64,000 nucleotides of DNA. Origin: Opitutales bacterium. Lineage in GTDB: Bacteria > Verrucomicrobiota > Verrucomicrobiia > Opitutales > UBA2987. How positions within the stretch are numbered: the stretch's first letter is position 1; each line of letters starts with the position of its first letter. Below, piece by piece: positions 26,801 through 34,906 of this stretch. Where the stretch lies: positions 1-64,000 of the forward strand of contig JAJFLU010000045.1 of assembly GCA_021772515.1 (NCBI GenBank), read 5' to 3'. The translations under genes and the position numbers were made by a program. The notes beneath the pieces were generated by a model. That model was given only the letters and a program-made list of their open reading frames with translations. It searched no databases and was not told the DNA's origin.

Positions 26801-27061
26801 AATGTCGATCTATGGCCGTGGATTTTTCACGATGAGCATGGTTGGCAGTTTGTTGCCGAGGCAAGCTCCTCGAATGCCATTTTTGTTTGGGACGCCGGGC
26901 TTGAGGAATGGCTGTTTTTAAATGAAAACACCTACCGCTGGATGTTTTTGTTTGGGGAAACGCCGGATTGGATATGGACGTTTTCAGACAACACCCCGGA
27001 ACAGCGTTTTTTCCAAAAATCCGAAAGCGGCGGCCTTTTTAGTCTTCCCCCCGGTATTTAG
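23855..27061 (+). CDS. Large exported subtilisin-like serine protease with LamG, PKD and Trp-rich tail
   Basis: A 1068-residue multidomain protein. An N-terminal hydrophobic segment (SGVLLLMAILIVGLRFWL) acts as signal or anchor. A low-complexity linker and propeptide-like region follow to about 230. The S8 catalytic domain has Asp263 (VIDTGMDLDHPDL), His323 (HGTHVSG) and Ser487 (GTSMAAPQ). A concanavalin/LamG domain (about 650-850, HWEFEEGSGNLASDSSG) and a PKD-like segment (about 870-950) follow. The final 100 residues are rich in Trp and Gly (WPWIFHDEHGWQFV), a tail seen on exported proteins of Opitutae-type bacteria. It probably digests extracellular protein. Confidence 0.92.
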   Translation: MNESLRRSIITYSGVLLLMAILIVGLRFWLPPPSLVSDQRETGTTEIEKTPQEEREKETAPSTEEESQPTAMADNFGVATGQPPQRKARDRFIGAKVLAEKSGPVKNGEVSRVRLLQVKEFGSTIRVEEKLKIDADGGQTLTSQQAMVADRLLVQPVDEAAAETLAVLAEKENFTLIENGPHSTLLRLTIPGADIDSIPAMLKILAPLVDQGLLIAEPDYLMFTFKTPTDPFLARQSGLERMEAPEAWNISTGSADVVIAVIDTGMDLDHPDLAGNLWTNTREIASNGIDDDGNGKIDDVNGWDFFGINGDNEDKTPEDQDDHGTHVSGILGASGNNGLGVTGVNWNVKIIPLRVGNTLFPVSSIEPALNYVQFLKQHRGVNIVATNNSYGSESFSSIMQSAIARHRAEDILFVAAAGNDGFSNDISPQYPAGYNLDNIISVAATTGGENLASFSNFGRNSVDLGAPGSQIYSSVRFGGYDFLSGTSMAAPQVTGAAGLIGTSNPGLGYLEIKELILGTVDPFATLQGTTITGGRLNLRKALEASINVSPVRLVALNTPVVHLENAETGLLLEARLEEAGQGVEQATGTLSWEAFPNDAGVILQTSGFRGVAAYFPDDGEYRIRATYREGLGEEGREAFIRVGNADLLISGLKGHWEFEEGSGNLASDSSGNGRNGSLSGPTWSAGIIGGALNFDGSNDGLSFSYPTLANYTVTAWVKADSGGNSVFPRIMNTPEFILYWGRRDDGFEPDQKTVKFVAERSVGVGGVWNTTDNVIGDGQWFHIAATLNASADFPEPRIYVDGVSLAVATQEPPQGSRTVASGTAYIGDNGDPALSRNWDGLIDDMRLYDRILAPSEVAALAAGSSFATIPTVNAGIDLTAIASSAITIEGQADPGVSFHWEWVSGPASPQIIDPFSLQTDVVFPVAGDYRLRLVADGGSAIGFDEIQVSVTAGGGDPGLDVFGGAPLVDFPGWRASDWYLNYNVDLWPWIFHDEHGWQFVAEASSSNAIFVWDAGLEEWLFLNENTYRWMFLFGETPDWIWTFSDNTPEQRFFQKSESGGLFSLPPGI

Positions 27062-27093
27062 TCCTGATAGCACAATATCAAGGAATATTACCC

Positions 27094-27765
27094 ATGAATG
27101 AAAATAAATTTTCGCTGGTTGATGTCAGCCATGTGGTGGAGGAAGGCATGATAACCTACAAAGGGCTGCCCGCGCCCCTGATTTGTGATTTCCTCTCCCG
27201 CGAAGCCTCAAAAAAGCTTTATGCGGCGGGAACTTCATTTCATATCGGGAAAATCGAAATGGTCGCCAATACCGGCACCTATGTCGATTCGCCCTTTCAC
27301 CGATTCGCGGAGGGCAAGGACCTTTCGGAACTCGAACTGACATCGTTGGCGGGAGTGGAGGGGTTGGTTTTCAAGACGACGGAGGCTCAACATGTAATCG
27401 GGCCGGAATTGTTCGATGGCGCCGATGTTAAAGGGAAGGCCGTTCTTATTCAAACCGGTTGGGATCAATACTGGAAAACGGATCAGTATTTCGAAGGGCA
27501 TCCGTTTTTGAGCGCCCAATGCGCGGCATTTCTGAGGTCGGAAGGGGCCGCCATTGTGGGAATCGATTCCTATAATATCGACGACATCACGGATGACGCG
27601 CGGCCAGTCCACACGACTTTATTGGGGGCAGGAATACCCATCGTCGAGCATATGTGCAACCTGTCAGCCCTGCCCCGGAGCGGCTTCACCTTCTACGCCG
27701 TCCCGGTCAAAATAAAAGGAATGGGCACATTTCCGGTGCGGGCCTTCGGGCGGGTGCCGGGCTGA
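27094..27765 (+). CDS. Cyclase-family (kynurenine-formamidase-like) metal hydrolase
   Basis: A 223-residue protein of the PF04199 cyclase family. The metal motif, normally HxGTHxDxPxH, reads NTGTYVDSPFH here: the first two His are replaced, while Asp and the last His remain. Other conserved parts are VLIQTGWDQYW, VGIDSYNIDD and the C-terminal PVKIKGMGTFPVRAF. The substituted motif belongs to a known variant subgroup, so metal use and reaction may differ from formamidase. It follows the subtilase by 32 bases. Confidence 0.85.
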   Translation: MNENKFSLVDVSHVVEEGMITYKGLPAPLICDFLSREASKKLYAAGTSFHIGKIEMVANTGTYVDSPFHRFAEGKDLSELELTSLAGVEGLVFKTTEAQHVIGPELFDGADVKGKAVLIQTGWDQYWKTDQYFEGHPFLSAQCAAFLRSEGAAIVGIDSYNIDDITDDARPVHTTLLGAGIPIVEHMCNLSALPRSGFTFYAVPVKIKGMGTFPVRAFGRVPG

Positions 27766-27770
27766 GGTTA

Positions 27771-27785
27771 GTTGAGATAAGTTCT
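27771..27785. repeat. Solo end of the TTGAGATARGTTCT repeat family
   Basis: GTTGAGATAAGTTCT lies 5 bases after the cyclase stop codon. It matches the terminal inverted repeat of the element at 11180-11454. No opposite end was found nearby, so it looks like a solo or decayed copy. Confidence 0.5.
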
Positions 27786-27848
27786 AGATTTTTTGCGTCT
27801 TTTGGCTTTTTTTTGCGTCTTTTCTTCTAAAAAGAGAAAGATATTATT

Positions 27849-28310
27849 ATGAATGAAAAAATGCCTGTAACCTATCCTGAAAATGCCCGCACCCACATTG
27901 CTTTGCGTGTCGGAAATCTGGAGCGCTCGATTGAGTTTTACCGTCTTTTGCTGGGAATTGAACCGACAAAAGTCCGTGAATGTTATGCCAAATTTGAGCC
28001 CGAAAACCCCAGTCTGAATCTGGCGCTGAATGAGGTTTCGGGATCAACACAGCGCGATGAAGGGCTTTCGCATTTCGGGATACAGGTCGATTCGACCGAT
28101 GCGGTAAAGGAATGCGCTGAAAAACTCGAGCAGGCGGGCCTGAAGATGCAGGTCGAGGATCAGGTTACCTGTTGCTTCGCCGTGCAGGACAAGATTTGGG
28201 TGGAAGACCCCGACGGTAATCATTGGGAGGTTTTTGTCGTCACGCAAAAGGATACCTCTGCCTGCTGTGAGGAGCAGGGTGAAAGAAAGTCTGTAACCGC
28301 CTGCTGTTAA
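27849..28310 (+). CDS. ArsI/CadI-family vicinal-oxygen-chelate metalloprotein
   Basis: A 153-residue glyoxalase-fold protein: THIALRVGNLERSIEFYRLLLG, an LNLALNE strand and HFGIQVDST. The vicinal cysteine pair in QVTCCFAVQDKIWVEDPDGNHWE is the hallmark of ArsI C-As lyases and CadI proteins. ArsI breaks the carbon-arsenic bond of methylarsenite. The C-terminus adds two more CC pairs (SACCEEQ, TACC). The next gene starts immediately after its stop, so both are one operon. Confidence 0.88.
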   Translation: MNEKMPVTYPENARTHIALRVGNLERSIEFYRLLLGIEPTKVRECYAKFEPENPSLNLALNEVSGSTQRDEGLSHFGIQVDSTDAVKECAEKLEQAGLKMQVEDQVTCCFAVQDKIWVEDPDGNHWEVFVVTQKDTSACCEEQGERKSVTACC

Positions 28311-28910
28311 ATGGTTAGTAATCGCAGAGCCGAAGTTTTCGAGAAGTCTGGATCTTCAATAGATTCTACGGAAAGGGTTTGGCGTGATTTCAAGTCGAAA
28401 CTGCATCATTTCATACTGGCACGGGTGAGGGACGACCATCTGGCCGAGGATTTATTGCAGGAAACATTTTTACGGATTCATAACGGGATCGATTCCGTGA
28501 AGGAAATGGAGCGGCTTCAATATTGGGCCTTCCGTATCGCCAGAAATACGATTGCGGATCATTACCGAAAGCGGCAGTCGCCCGTTGTCGATTACGATTT
28601 GGCATCGCTTCCCGAAAATCGGGAGGAGGATAATTTCAATCATTTGGTGGCGGGTTGGCTGGAGCGAATGATCGGCCAAATGCCGGAAAAATATGGAAAA
28701 GCTCTCCTCCTTGCGGAAATCGAGGGAGCTACTCAACAGGAAGTTGCCAATCAGCTATCTCTAACTTTAAGCGGAGCGAAATCCCGCATCCAGAGAGGCC
28801 GCCGAAAGCTAAAAGAACTACTCCTCGCCTGTTGCCATATCGAACTTGACGATGGCGGAAATGTCATCGATTACGCCCCGGTGAAATGCTGCGAAAAGTG
28901 CGGTAAGTAG
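28311..28910 (+). CDS. ECF-type sigma factor, SigZ-like, with Cys-rich tail
   Basis: A 199-residue sigma-70 family factor. Region 2 is LAEDLLQETFLRIHNGI and RLQYWAFRIARNTIADHYRK. Region 4 is MPEKYGKALLLAEIEGATQQEVANQLSL. The tail after region 4 (LLACCHIELDDGG, then KCCEKCGK) carries six cysteines and resembles the SigZ C-terminal extension. Its ATG directly follows the ArsI-like stop codon. Expression together with a metal(loid) enzyme suggests a metal or arsenic response, with the cysteines as possible sensors; this is inference. No anti-sigma gene is present. Confidence 0.88.
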   Translation: MVSNRRAEVFEKSGSSIDSTERVWRDFKSKLHHFILARVRDDHLAEDLLQETFLRIHNGIDSVKEMERLQYWAFRIARNTIADHYRKRQSPVVDYDLASLPENREEDNFNHLVAGWLERMIGQMPEKYGKALLLAEIEGATQQEVANQLSLTLSGAKSRIQRGRRKLKELLLACCHIELDDGGNVIDYAPVKCCEKCGK

Positions 28911-28932
28911 ATCGCGAAGATTATTCTTTTTT

Positions 28933-31302
28933 CTATGGGCCCGAGGGTGGAGAAAGCGCGTCTTGATTTGAGGTCAACCAGATCAGGAGTGAGGCGTCAG
29001 TTTTAAGAATTGGGGAGTTTTGATAGTCTTTATCGAGTAGCTCATTGCTGGAAGTTTCCGCAAACCTGCGGCAATGCAGGAGGACATGAGCCCGCTGATC
29101 GGGCGACCGAACTAGCCGCCCGAGAGCCTGGTTTATTTTTACCATGCCGGGGGCCTGATAAACCTGACGAAAAGCGGTTTCGCGCGGAAGGTGTGAACGG
29201 TCGTCCATGCGCGCATTTTGCTCTGCGTTTACCTCCGGAAGGGCAGGGCCGACGACCATCGCATGGGATATGCGACCGCCGAGCAGGTCGACGCTTTCGG
29301 TGAAACCACTTCCCATTACGAGGAGTATAATATCGGATGATGCCAAGGCATTTTCGAGAAATTGGGCCTGATCTTCGAGGTCGATTCCTCGCGCTTGCAA
29401 GGCGAGTCGAAAATCGGGCCGGTCGGCGGATAGATACTTACCGATACTTTCCGCATATCGATACGAGGGGAAAAACATTGCCAACGGCTTTTGGGAATTC
29501 AATCGCATCTGGATAGCGGTATCCGCAGTAACCGCATAGTAACGCTCGCGTGTTCTGAACCGAGTATCCACACGGGCATCGACCGCGATAGAGTATGCGG
29601 AATCGCGCCAGGGGGTTTCGGCTCGAAGGTGGTTGCAATGTTCGGGCGTTTGGCCGCAGGAGGATTGAAAATAATCGATGGGCGACAAAGTGGCCGACAT
29701 CAGGATGACCTTGCCGAATTCGTCGATAGTGGCGGTGATTTCTGGCGCGGCATCGAGGCAGGTTAATTTGAGGATTCCCTTTCGCGGAACCCAGAAAAGT
29801 TTTTCGAGGGCGGCGTTATCCAGAAAACTCCTCATTTCGGAAATTTTCCAGATTTCCTCCCACGATTTTGTAGAGATGAGCAATGGATCGAATTGGCAGC
29901 TCTGGAGTTTGTTTTCGAGTGTTTCAAGGAGATCGGTCAATTCGTATTCGAGGTTGAGGTCCAGCCTTTCTGACGGTTCGAGGGTATGCAAAAATTGGGC
30001 GTAAATTTTCCATGTATGGAGGATTGGGAGGGCGCAACCGGCAAAGCGTAATTCATCACGGACGGCATCCGCATCATCCCCTGAAGCAAAACTGGAGAAT
30101 GCGCCCGCGACCCGAGAGGGCAGGTTATGGGCCTCATCTACAATGAGGAGTGTTTTGGCGGAATCAAAGCCCGGTTGATTGTAAAATACACCCCGGTTTC
30201 GGGGAGAGAATACATAGTTATAGTCGCCCACCCATATATCGGCAAAAGGCAGCACGGTTCTTGAAATTTCGTAGGGGCAGACGCCGGTTTGGGCTCCCAG
30301 TGATTTGATATCCGTGAGGTCCACGGTTCCCTTGATAAAGAGACGCGCGGGAGAAATCCCCGAACGCTCCCATCGCTCCTCCAACTGGCTGCGGCAACTA
30401 ACGCCATTATCACAGGTGTGCATGGGGGAGGCGATGGCGTGGTCTGACTTATTGCGCATCTGGTAAAATTGGAGGGATTCGGCGGTGATGACCATTTGCC
30501 GGAATTGGCTGATGGCCTGCCATTGCCCGGTAGCCTTGCCGGTGAGGTAGATTATGCGGTCGAAAAGGCCCTCGCGCAGGTGTGTGAGCGCGAACTCGAG
30601 GGCCATGCCGGTTTTTCCGAAACCGGTTGGCGCTTCGAATAAAATCGGTCCCGGTTTGTCGAGGAAGTAATTGAGCTGCGCCTGTGTGAGTTCCTGTCCC
30701 TCCCGAAGTTCGGAAAAGGGTTTTTGAAATTCCATTTTCCGCAGCCGTTTTCTGGAATTCCACCGTTCGTCCAGAAAATCGTGCAATTTTTCCAGTTGAT
30801 CGAATAGCAAAACTTTGGCCTCCGGGCCCAAGGAAACCTCCTGAGTGACCCCATCTGTGATGTCCACAAAGACGAGTTCGCCGGTGATTGATTTTCCTTT
30901 CCACGTGGGGGATTTTTCCGCCAACGCCATATAGATAGCAAGTTGGACGAAGTAGGAGGGGTAGGAATTTTCGAGATCCTCACGCTGTTGGGGGAGAACC
31001 GAGTTAACCGACTTTATTTCGCGAATGCGGAGGGTTGCGCCATCATCGATCAGTTGGTCGATACGCCCCTGAAGTTCGATGCGCCATTTTTTGTGTGTTA
31101 GGTGGCCCTTTATTGATACCTCGAAAATCGCATCGGCGCGCTCCTGGAGCATTTGAGTCTGCATTTCCCGGTGCCAACGCTGGCCGATTTCCGCCCTCCA
31201 GCGACCACTCCGTCCAATTCCGGAATCGGTGGGACCGATGCGAAATTCGGCGAAATCACGAACGCTCAGAGTGGCCTTACGCTCGTCGAGATTGATCTGC
31301 AT
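28933..31302 (-). CDS. DinG/XPD-like helicase with N-terminal RecB-type nuclease domain
   Basis: A 789-residue fusion. The N-terminal PD-(D/E)XK domain (about 1-170) shows the catalytic pattern GRIDQLI, then REIKSV (E-x-K). The superfamily 2 helicase follows: Walker A FEAPTGFGKTG, DEAH box LIVDEAHNLPSR, and motif VI near INQALGRLVRSPDQR. A Cys cluster (MHTCDNGVSC, then GVCPYE) sits where XPD/DinG proteins bind 4Fe-4S; I can count only three cysteines there. It probably unwinds and cuts damaged DNA. It is the last gene of a minus-strand run after the LolA-like gene. Confidence 0.85.
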   Translation of the reverse strand: MQINLDERKATLSVRDFAEFRIGPTDSGIGRSGRWRAEIGQRWHREMQTQMLQERADAIFEVSIKGHLTHKKWRIELQGRIDQLIDDGATLRIREIKSVNSVLPQQREDLENSYPSYFVQLAIYMALAEKSPTWKGKSITGELVFVDITDGVTQEVSLGPEAKVLLFDQLEKLHDFLDERWNSRKRLRKMEFQKPFSELREGQELTQAQLNYFLDKPGPILFEAPTGFGKTGMALEFALTHLREGLFDRIIYLTGKATGQWQAISQFRQMVITAESLQFYQMRNKSDHAIASPMHTCDNGVSCRSQLEERWERSGISPARLFIKGTVDLTDIKSLGAQTGVCPYEISRTVLPFADIWVGDYNYVFSPRNRGVFYNQPGFDSAKTLLIVDEAHNLPSRVAGAFSSFASGDDADAVRDELRFAGCALPILHTWKIYAQFLHTLEPSERLDLNLEYELTDLLETLENKLQSCQFDPLLISTKSWEEIWKISEMRSFLDNAALEKLFWVPRKGILKLTCLDAAPEITATIDEFGKVILMSATLSPIDYFQSSCGQTPEHCNHLRAETPWRDSAYSIAVDARVDTRFRTRERYYAVTADTAIQMRLNSQKPLAMFFPSYRYAESIGKYLSADRPDFRLALQARGIDLEDQAQFLENALASSDIILLVMGSGFTESVDLLGGRISHAMVVGPALPEVNAEQNARMDDRSHLPRETAFRQVYQAPGMVKINQALGRLVRSPDQRAHVLLHCRRFAETSSNELLDKDYQNSPILKTDASLLIWLTSNQDALSPPSGP

Positions 31303-31309
31303 TGATTAA

Positions 31310-31400
31310 AAGAGGGGAGGGGGAAGATGCAGGATGCTTGATGCAGGATGGGAGGTTGAAGAGGGTGCGGGTGAGGAAAAGGATGAGGGTTGGGATGGGG
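31310..31400. repeat. GGATGC-type low-complexity repeat
   Basis: Between helicase start and LolA-like stop codon the sequence contains GATGCAGGATGCTTGATGCAGGAT and GA-rich flanks. The same GGATGC words recur at 45161, 47970-48015 and about 61940-62060, always in spacers. It is one of the dispersed families of this genome. Confidence 0.45.
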
Positions 31401-31407
31401 AGGTTGC

Positions 31408-32259
31408 TTATTTCCCTTTTTGCTTTAGCCAGTTTTCTTTGCTTTTGGGCATGGTGAATAGGGAGTCTGCAATCTCTTCGTTGACCTTGATGCTCTCGAA
31501 GTCGATTTCTTTGTAAATGCCTTTGTTGGCCACGTATTCGCGGCCTTTTTCCATGACCACGCCGTAGAATTTGTGGAATCCGGTGGGGTAGTAATCGGCG
31601 GCGACCGAGGCGGAGGCGAATTTATCGGTAAATCCGTAGCGTCTTAACAGGTAGTCTTTTACGTCGAAATAGTAATAGACAATCGATCCGCTGCTCAGCT
31701 TGCCTTTGACGATGTGGGCGGGTTTTCCATAGACCTTTGCCTGACTGTCATAGACAAAGAAATGGCCTTTGGATTGGTGGTCAAGGAGGGGCCCGTAAAA
31801 GTCCGCCTCGATAATAAAATCTTTGGCCTCTGCCTTGCCCATGATAGTGGGCGGTTTAGGTTTGGGCTCCACCACCTGCGTCCAGGCGGTTTGGCCATCA
31901 TAAACACGAATGGTTCGGTGATTTCGACCCATTTTCTTATGGTGTTGCTCGACCCGATATTTGTTGGGGGCCTTGTGGTACCAAATCATGTCATACTCGT
32001 TTTTACCTATCCGTAGGGGGCCTTTTTTAATGATAGTTTTAAGGGACTTAATTTGCTCCACACCGCCTAGCACTTGCAGATGATACTCGATCAGCTTGGC
32101 GGCGTTGGCATCGGTGGCGGTAGGGCCCTGATCTTTTTTCCCCTCCTCCTCGGATTCCTCTTCTTCCAAATTGCCCGAGGGGCTTTCATCCTGAGAGGAG
32201 AGGGTAGAGAGAGAGGCGAAAAAAAGCCCCAAAATACAGAGGTGGGTATAAAATTTCAT
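31408..32259 (-). CDS. Outer-membrane-lipoprotein-sorting (LolA-like) protein
   Basis: A 283-residue exported protein with signal peptide (THLCILGLFFASLSTLSS). A Glu-rich stretch (about 30-45) precedes a beta-rich LolA/LolB-like domain: EYHLQVLGGVEQIKSLKTI, YDMIWYHKAPNKYRVEQ, VYDGQTAW, then KSKENWLKQKG. Such proteins carry lipid or lipoprotein through the periplasm; the exact ligand is unknown. It lies 73 bases after recO and 105 before the helicase. Confidence 0.75.
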   Translation of the reverse strand: MKFYTHLCILGLFFASLSTLSSQDESPSGNLEEEESEEEGKKDQGPTATDANAAKLIEYHLQVLGGVEQIKSLKTIIKKGPLRIGKNEYDMIWYHKAPNKYRVEQHHKKMGRNHRTIRVYDGQTAWTQVVEPKPKPPTIMGKAEAKDFIIEADFYGPLLDHQSKGHFFVYDSQAKVYGKPAHIVKGKLSSGSIVYYYFDVKDYLLRRYGFTDKFASASVAADYYPTGFHKFYGVVMEKGREYVANKGIYKEIDFESIKVNEEIADSLFTMPKSKENWLKQKGK

Positions 32260-32332
32260 GGCTTTGGGCGTTGTGGTTTGTCGGCTACATTGTCAGCAAT
32301 TTTCAAATTTGGCAATCACTTAGCGGTTGTTT

Positions 32333-32944
32333 TCAAAGGAGAATATCGGTGCCTTGGGGGAGCCATTTTTTGAAATTTTGCAGGATGCTTTGGAGTTTTT
32401 CGTCGTCGATATTGAGGGTCTCGATTTTATTGTTGAGCAGGCGGGTGGCTTCTTCGCGTTCGGAGGGGGGTAGATTTTGCCACCAATCCTGCTTAACGGG
32501 ATAGCCTTCTTCACGGGCGAATAAATAGAGTGATTTCAGTAGGACCAACTCAGGATTGAGCCCTTTTTCCCAAGATTGGAAGACCACTCCGGTGAGATGG
32601 AAGAGACCCGCGAAAGTCTCCGTGTGGGTCAGGTTTTTCAAGAGCGTGGAGGCGAACTCGGAGGCGCAGAGGAGGGAATTGTAATTTCTGGCAATGCCGG
32701 TGTGGCGTTTGATGATCTCGTAATCGCGCACGAACCATGCGTAGCCGGTCTGCGGTTTTTCCAAATCCAGTTGAGCCCTGTCAAAAAGGTCTGGTTGAAC
32801 CTTGTCGGTCTTTTTCTGCGATACCCTTTTCAGGCATAGAAGCAACCCATGCTCCCCTGAAAAAATCTGGTAGCTCAGGTAGGATTCGCCGGTGGTCTTT
32901 TTGCTGAGTAAAAATCCCTCCGTGGATAGCCGTAGGGTGGGCAT
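32333..32944 (-). CDS. recO: DNA repair protein RecO-like
   Basis: A 203-residue protein beginning RLSTEGFLLSKKTTGESYLSYQIFSGEHGLL, the OB-fold start of RecO. A helical C-terminal half follows (LLCASEFASTLLKNLTHTETFAGLFHLT). The zinc-binding cysteines of some RecO proteins are absent. The ORF is open further upstream, but those residues overlap the DUF502 gene, so I chose ATG 32944, 4 bases after that gene's stop codon. It should load RecA at gaps with RecR. Confidence 0.75.
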   Translation of the reverse strand: MPTLRLSTEGFLLSKKTTGESYLSYQIFSGEHGLLLCLKRVSQKKTDKVQPDLFDRAQLDLEKPQTGYAWFVRDYEIIKRHTGIARNYNSLLCASEFASTLLKNLTHTETFAGLFHLTGVVFQSWEKGLNPELVLLKSLYLFAREEGYPVKQDWWQNLPPSEREEATRLLNNKIETLNIDDEKLQSILQNFKKWLPQGTDILL

Positions 32945-32948
32945 TTTA

Positions 32949-33665
32949 TCAGTCGCCCGAGGTTGTTGATAATTCGATTCCGCTTCCGGCGCTGGGAGCA
33001 GCCTCTGGATTTTGCACATCGAGCCTCTTTGTTTTGCCGGTTTTTTTATCAAAGACAGGCACCACTGCGCCGCCCGAGATGATTAACTTCATGCCGTCGG
33101 GCACAGGCATATCCATTTCGATGACGTTTTCTTTGGGCACCATGACAAGGAATCCGCTGGTTGGATTGGGCGTTGTGGGGACAAAGATATTGTAAACATC
33201 CCGCCCCACCCGTGAACGGACCTCCTCTTTACCCATGCCGGTCAAAAACCCCAAGGCATAGACATCCTTTCGGAAAAACTCGAGGAGGACCACCTTTTGA
33301 AAGACGGCCTTTTTTTGAGAGCTAAAGGTGTCAATTATCTGCTTAACGGTATTGTAAACGTTTCGGACAAAGGGGACGTTTGCTAAAAATCTCTCTATCA
33401 CCTTGACCACATAGCGCCCGATCAGGAGCTTGGAAAACCAACCGATAATGGTAATGATTATGAGGACGAGAAAAGTGGAAATGACGCTTAGCGATCCAGC
33501 GAACCAGGGGTTGCCGTCGAGGTAGTCCTTTAAAAAAGGGAAAAACAATTCGCGGGCGGGTGTGCCCACGGAGTCGACGAGGACATTGATGACCAAGATG
33601 GTGACTCCGACCGGAGTGAGGAGCAAAAGCCCCGAAATAAAAGCGTTTCGTAAAGATTTTATCAT
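32949..33665 (-). CDS. DUF502 membrane protein
   Basis: A 238-residue protein with two transmembrane segments (FISGLLLLTPVGVTILVINVLV and VISTFLVLIIITIIGWF). A DUF502 soluble part follows (VYNTVKQIIDTFSSQKKAVFQKVVLLEF and VFVPTTPNPTSGFLVMV, the latter close to the family signature). Its function is unknown. It heads the run DUF502, recO, lolA-like, helicase. Confidence 0.92.
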   Translation of the reverse strand: MIKSLRNAFISGLLLLTPVGVTILVINVLVDSVGTPARELFFPFLKDYLDGNPWFAGSLSVISTFLVLIIITIIGWFSKLLIGRYVVKVIERFLANVPFVRNVYNTVKQIIDTFSSQKKAVFQKVVLLEFFRKDVYALGFLTGMGKEEVRSRVGRDVYNIFVPTTPNPTSGFLVMVPKENVIEMDMPVPDGMKLIISGGAVVPVFDKKTGKTKRLDVQNPEAAPSAGSGIELSTTSGD

Positions 33666-33945
33666 GATAATTGGCTTTCCGGATTGGAAAGCAGCCCATT
33701 TCCCACACGCGCAAATATGCTGGCTTCAGAGCAAATTCACAAGCACATTTTGCGGTCAAAAATGTGAAATGAGCCGCCCGTTGCCGGATTGTTGGGTTAG
33801 CCATTCACTGTTACGGAGGGATTTTCAACAGACTGCCTTACTTAGTCCCTTTTTATTTTAAAACTTATTTGCAAATTTTGTTGTCATACTTAAATACATA
33901 TATATCTTTATACTTAAATTAACATTGAACCTAACAGAAAATGCT

Positions 33946-34224
33946 ATGAAAAAATCAGAGACAAAAGAGAAACTAATTGTGGAACGCGTGCAAACGGGGA
34001 TTCGGATTGAGAAACGGATTCTAAAGGTGCTCAAGGCATTGGCAGAATATCACGACATGACCTTGGGAGACTTACTGGAGGGAATCATTCTTCACACCTT
34101 CGAGGGGAAGAGTCCTTTTGGGGAAGAATCGATTAAGCTCATCGCCGATCTGAAGCGTATTTACCGTCTGGACCTCGGCTCGGAAGCAAGCCATCGGCTA
34201 CAGGAAAAACCGCAGGGCGCGTGA
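33946..34224 (+). CDS. Small protein, ribbon-helix-helix-like
   Basis: A 92-residue protein. The middle reads TGIRIEKRILKVLKALAEYHDMTLGDLLEGIIL, like a ribbon-helix-helix or small helical DNA-binding fold. The track's TTG start at 33925 adds seven residues; ATG 33946 is favoured. Its function is unknown; it may be an antitoxin or regulator without a nearby toxin. Confidence 0.65.
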   Translation: MKKSETKEKLIVERVQTGIRIEKRILKVLKALAEYHDMTLGDLLEGIILHTFEGKSPFGEESIKLIADLKRIYRLDLGSEASHRLQEKPQGA

Positions 34225-34254
34225 ATGCGGAATGGTGCGAACTTAGGGTAATCC

Positions 34255-34378
34255 CTTCGTTCTCGTTCTCGTTCTCTTCCTCTTTGGTCTCCTCCATTAT
34301 AGTGTAAGGTGTTGTTATTAAATGGATAAGGGACGAAGAGGAAGAGTAAGACGAAGACGAAGACGAGGGTTTTTCGAA
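34255..34378. repeat. Purine/pyrimidine inverted repeat, copy 2
   Basis: The left arm is CTCGTTCTCGTTCTCTTCCTC and the right arm AAGACGAAGACGAAGACGAG. The loop contains AAGGTGTTGTTATTAAATGG, similar to the loop of copy 1 at 18834. RNA from either strand could form a long stem. The element fills the 220-base gap between two small genes and ends TTTTTCGAAAG, so it might act as a terminator. Confidence 0.65.
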
Positions 34379-34447
34379 AGCGACCTTATGTCATGTCATT
34401 CGAGTTTGAGTATCGTTTAGTACCGTTGTAGAAAGGAGAAAACTTAT

Positions 34448-34888
34448 ATGATCCACCACGAAGATGTAACCTTCGAGAGGGATGAGGAGTTCATTTGCGC
34501 GTTTGAAGATACCACCCTGCCGGAAGAATGTTTTCGGCATCGGGACCATATCCGGCTGGCATGGCTTTACCTGCGCAGGTATTCTGTCCCGCATGTATTG
34601 GAGCTTTACACGCAGGGTATAAAAAACTTCGCCAGAGCCAACGGCAGTGAAACTCTCTACCACGAAACGATCACCTGGGCCTATATTTTCCTGGTCAAGG
34701 AGCGCATGGAAACGGCTGACGGGAATGAACATTGGGAGGATTTCGCGAGTAAAAACCCGGACTTGATGAGTTGGCAGGATTCTGTTCTCAATCGCTATTA
34801 TCCGAAAGAAGTTCTGTTTTCAGACTTGGCCAAGAAGACGTTTCTGCTTCCGGAGACGGTGTCAAAATCGGTGGTGTCGGTAGATTGA
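34448..34888 (+). CDS. Conserved hypothetical protein
   Basis: A 146-residue protein containing CFRHRDHIRLAWLYLRRYSV and ETLYHETITWAYIFLVKERM, a recognisable but uncharacterised bacterial family with conserved His residues. A good ribosome-binding site (AAAGGAG) sits before ATG 34448. It is soluble with no signal peptide. It converges with the rhomboid gene. Confidence 0.8.
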   Translation: MIHHEDVTFERDEEFICAFEDTTLPEECFRHRDHIRLAWLYLRRYSVPHVLELYTQGIKNFARANGSETLYHETITWAYIFLVKERMETADGNEHWEDFASKNPDLMSWQDSVLNRYYPKEVLFSDLAKKTFLLPETVSKSVVSVD

Positions 34889-34906
34889 AAAATGACTAAG
34901 CTAAGG

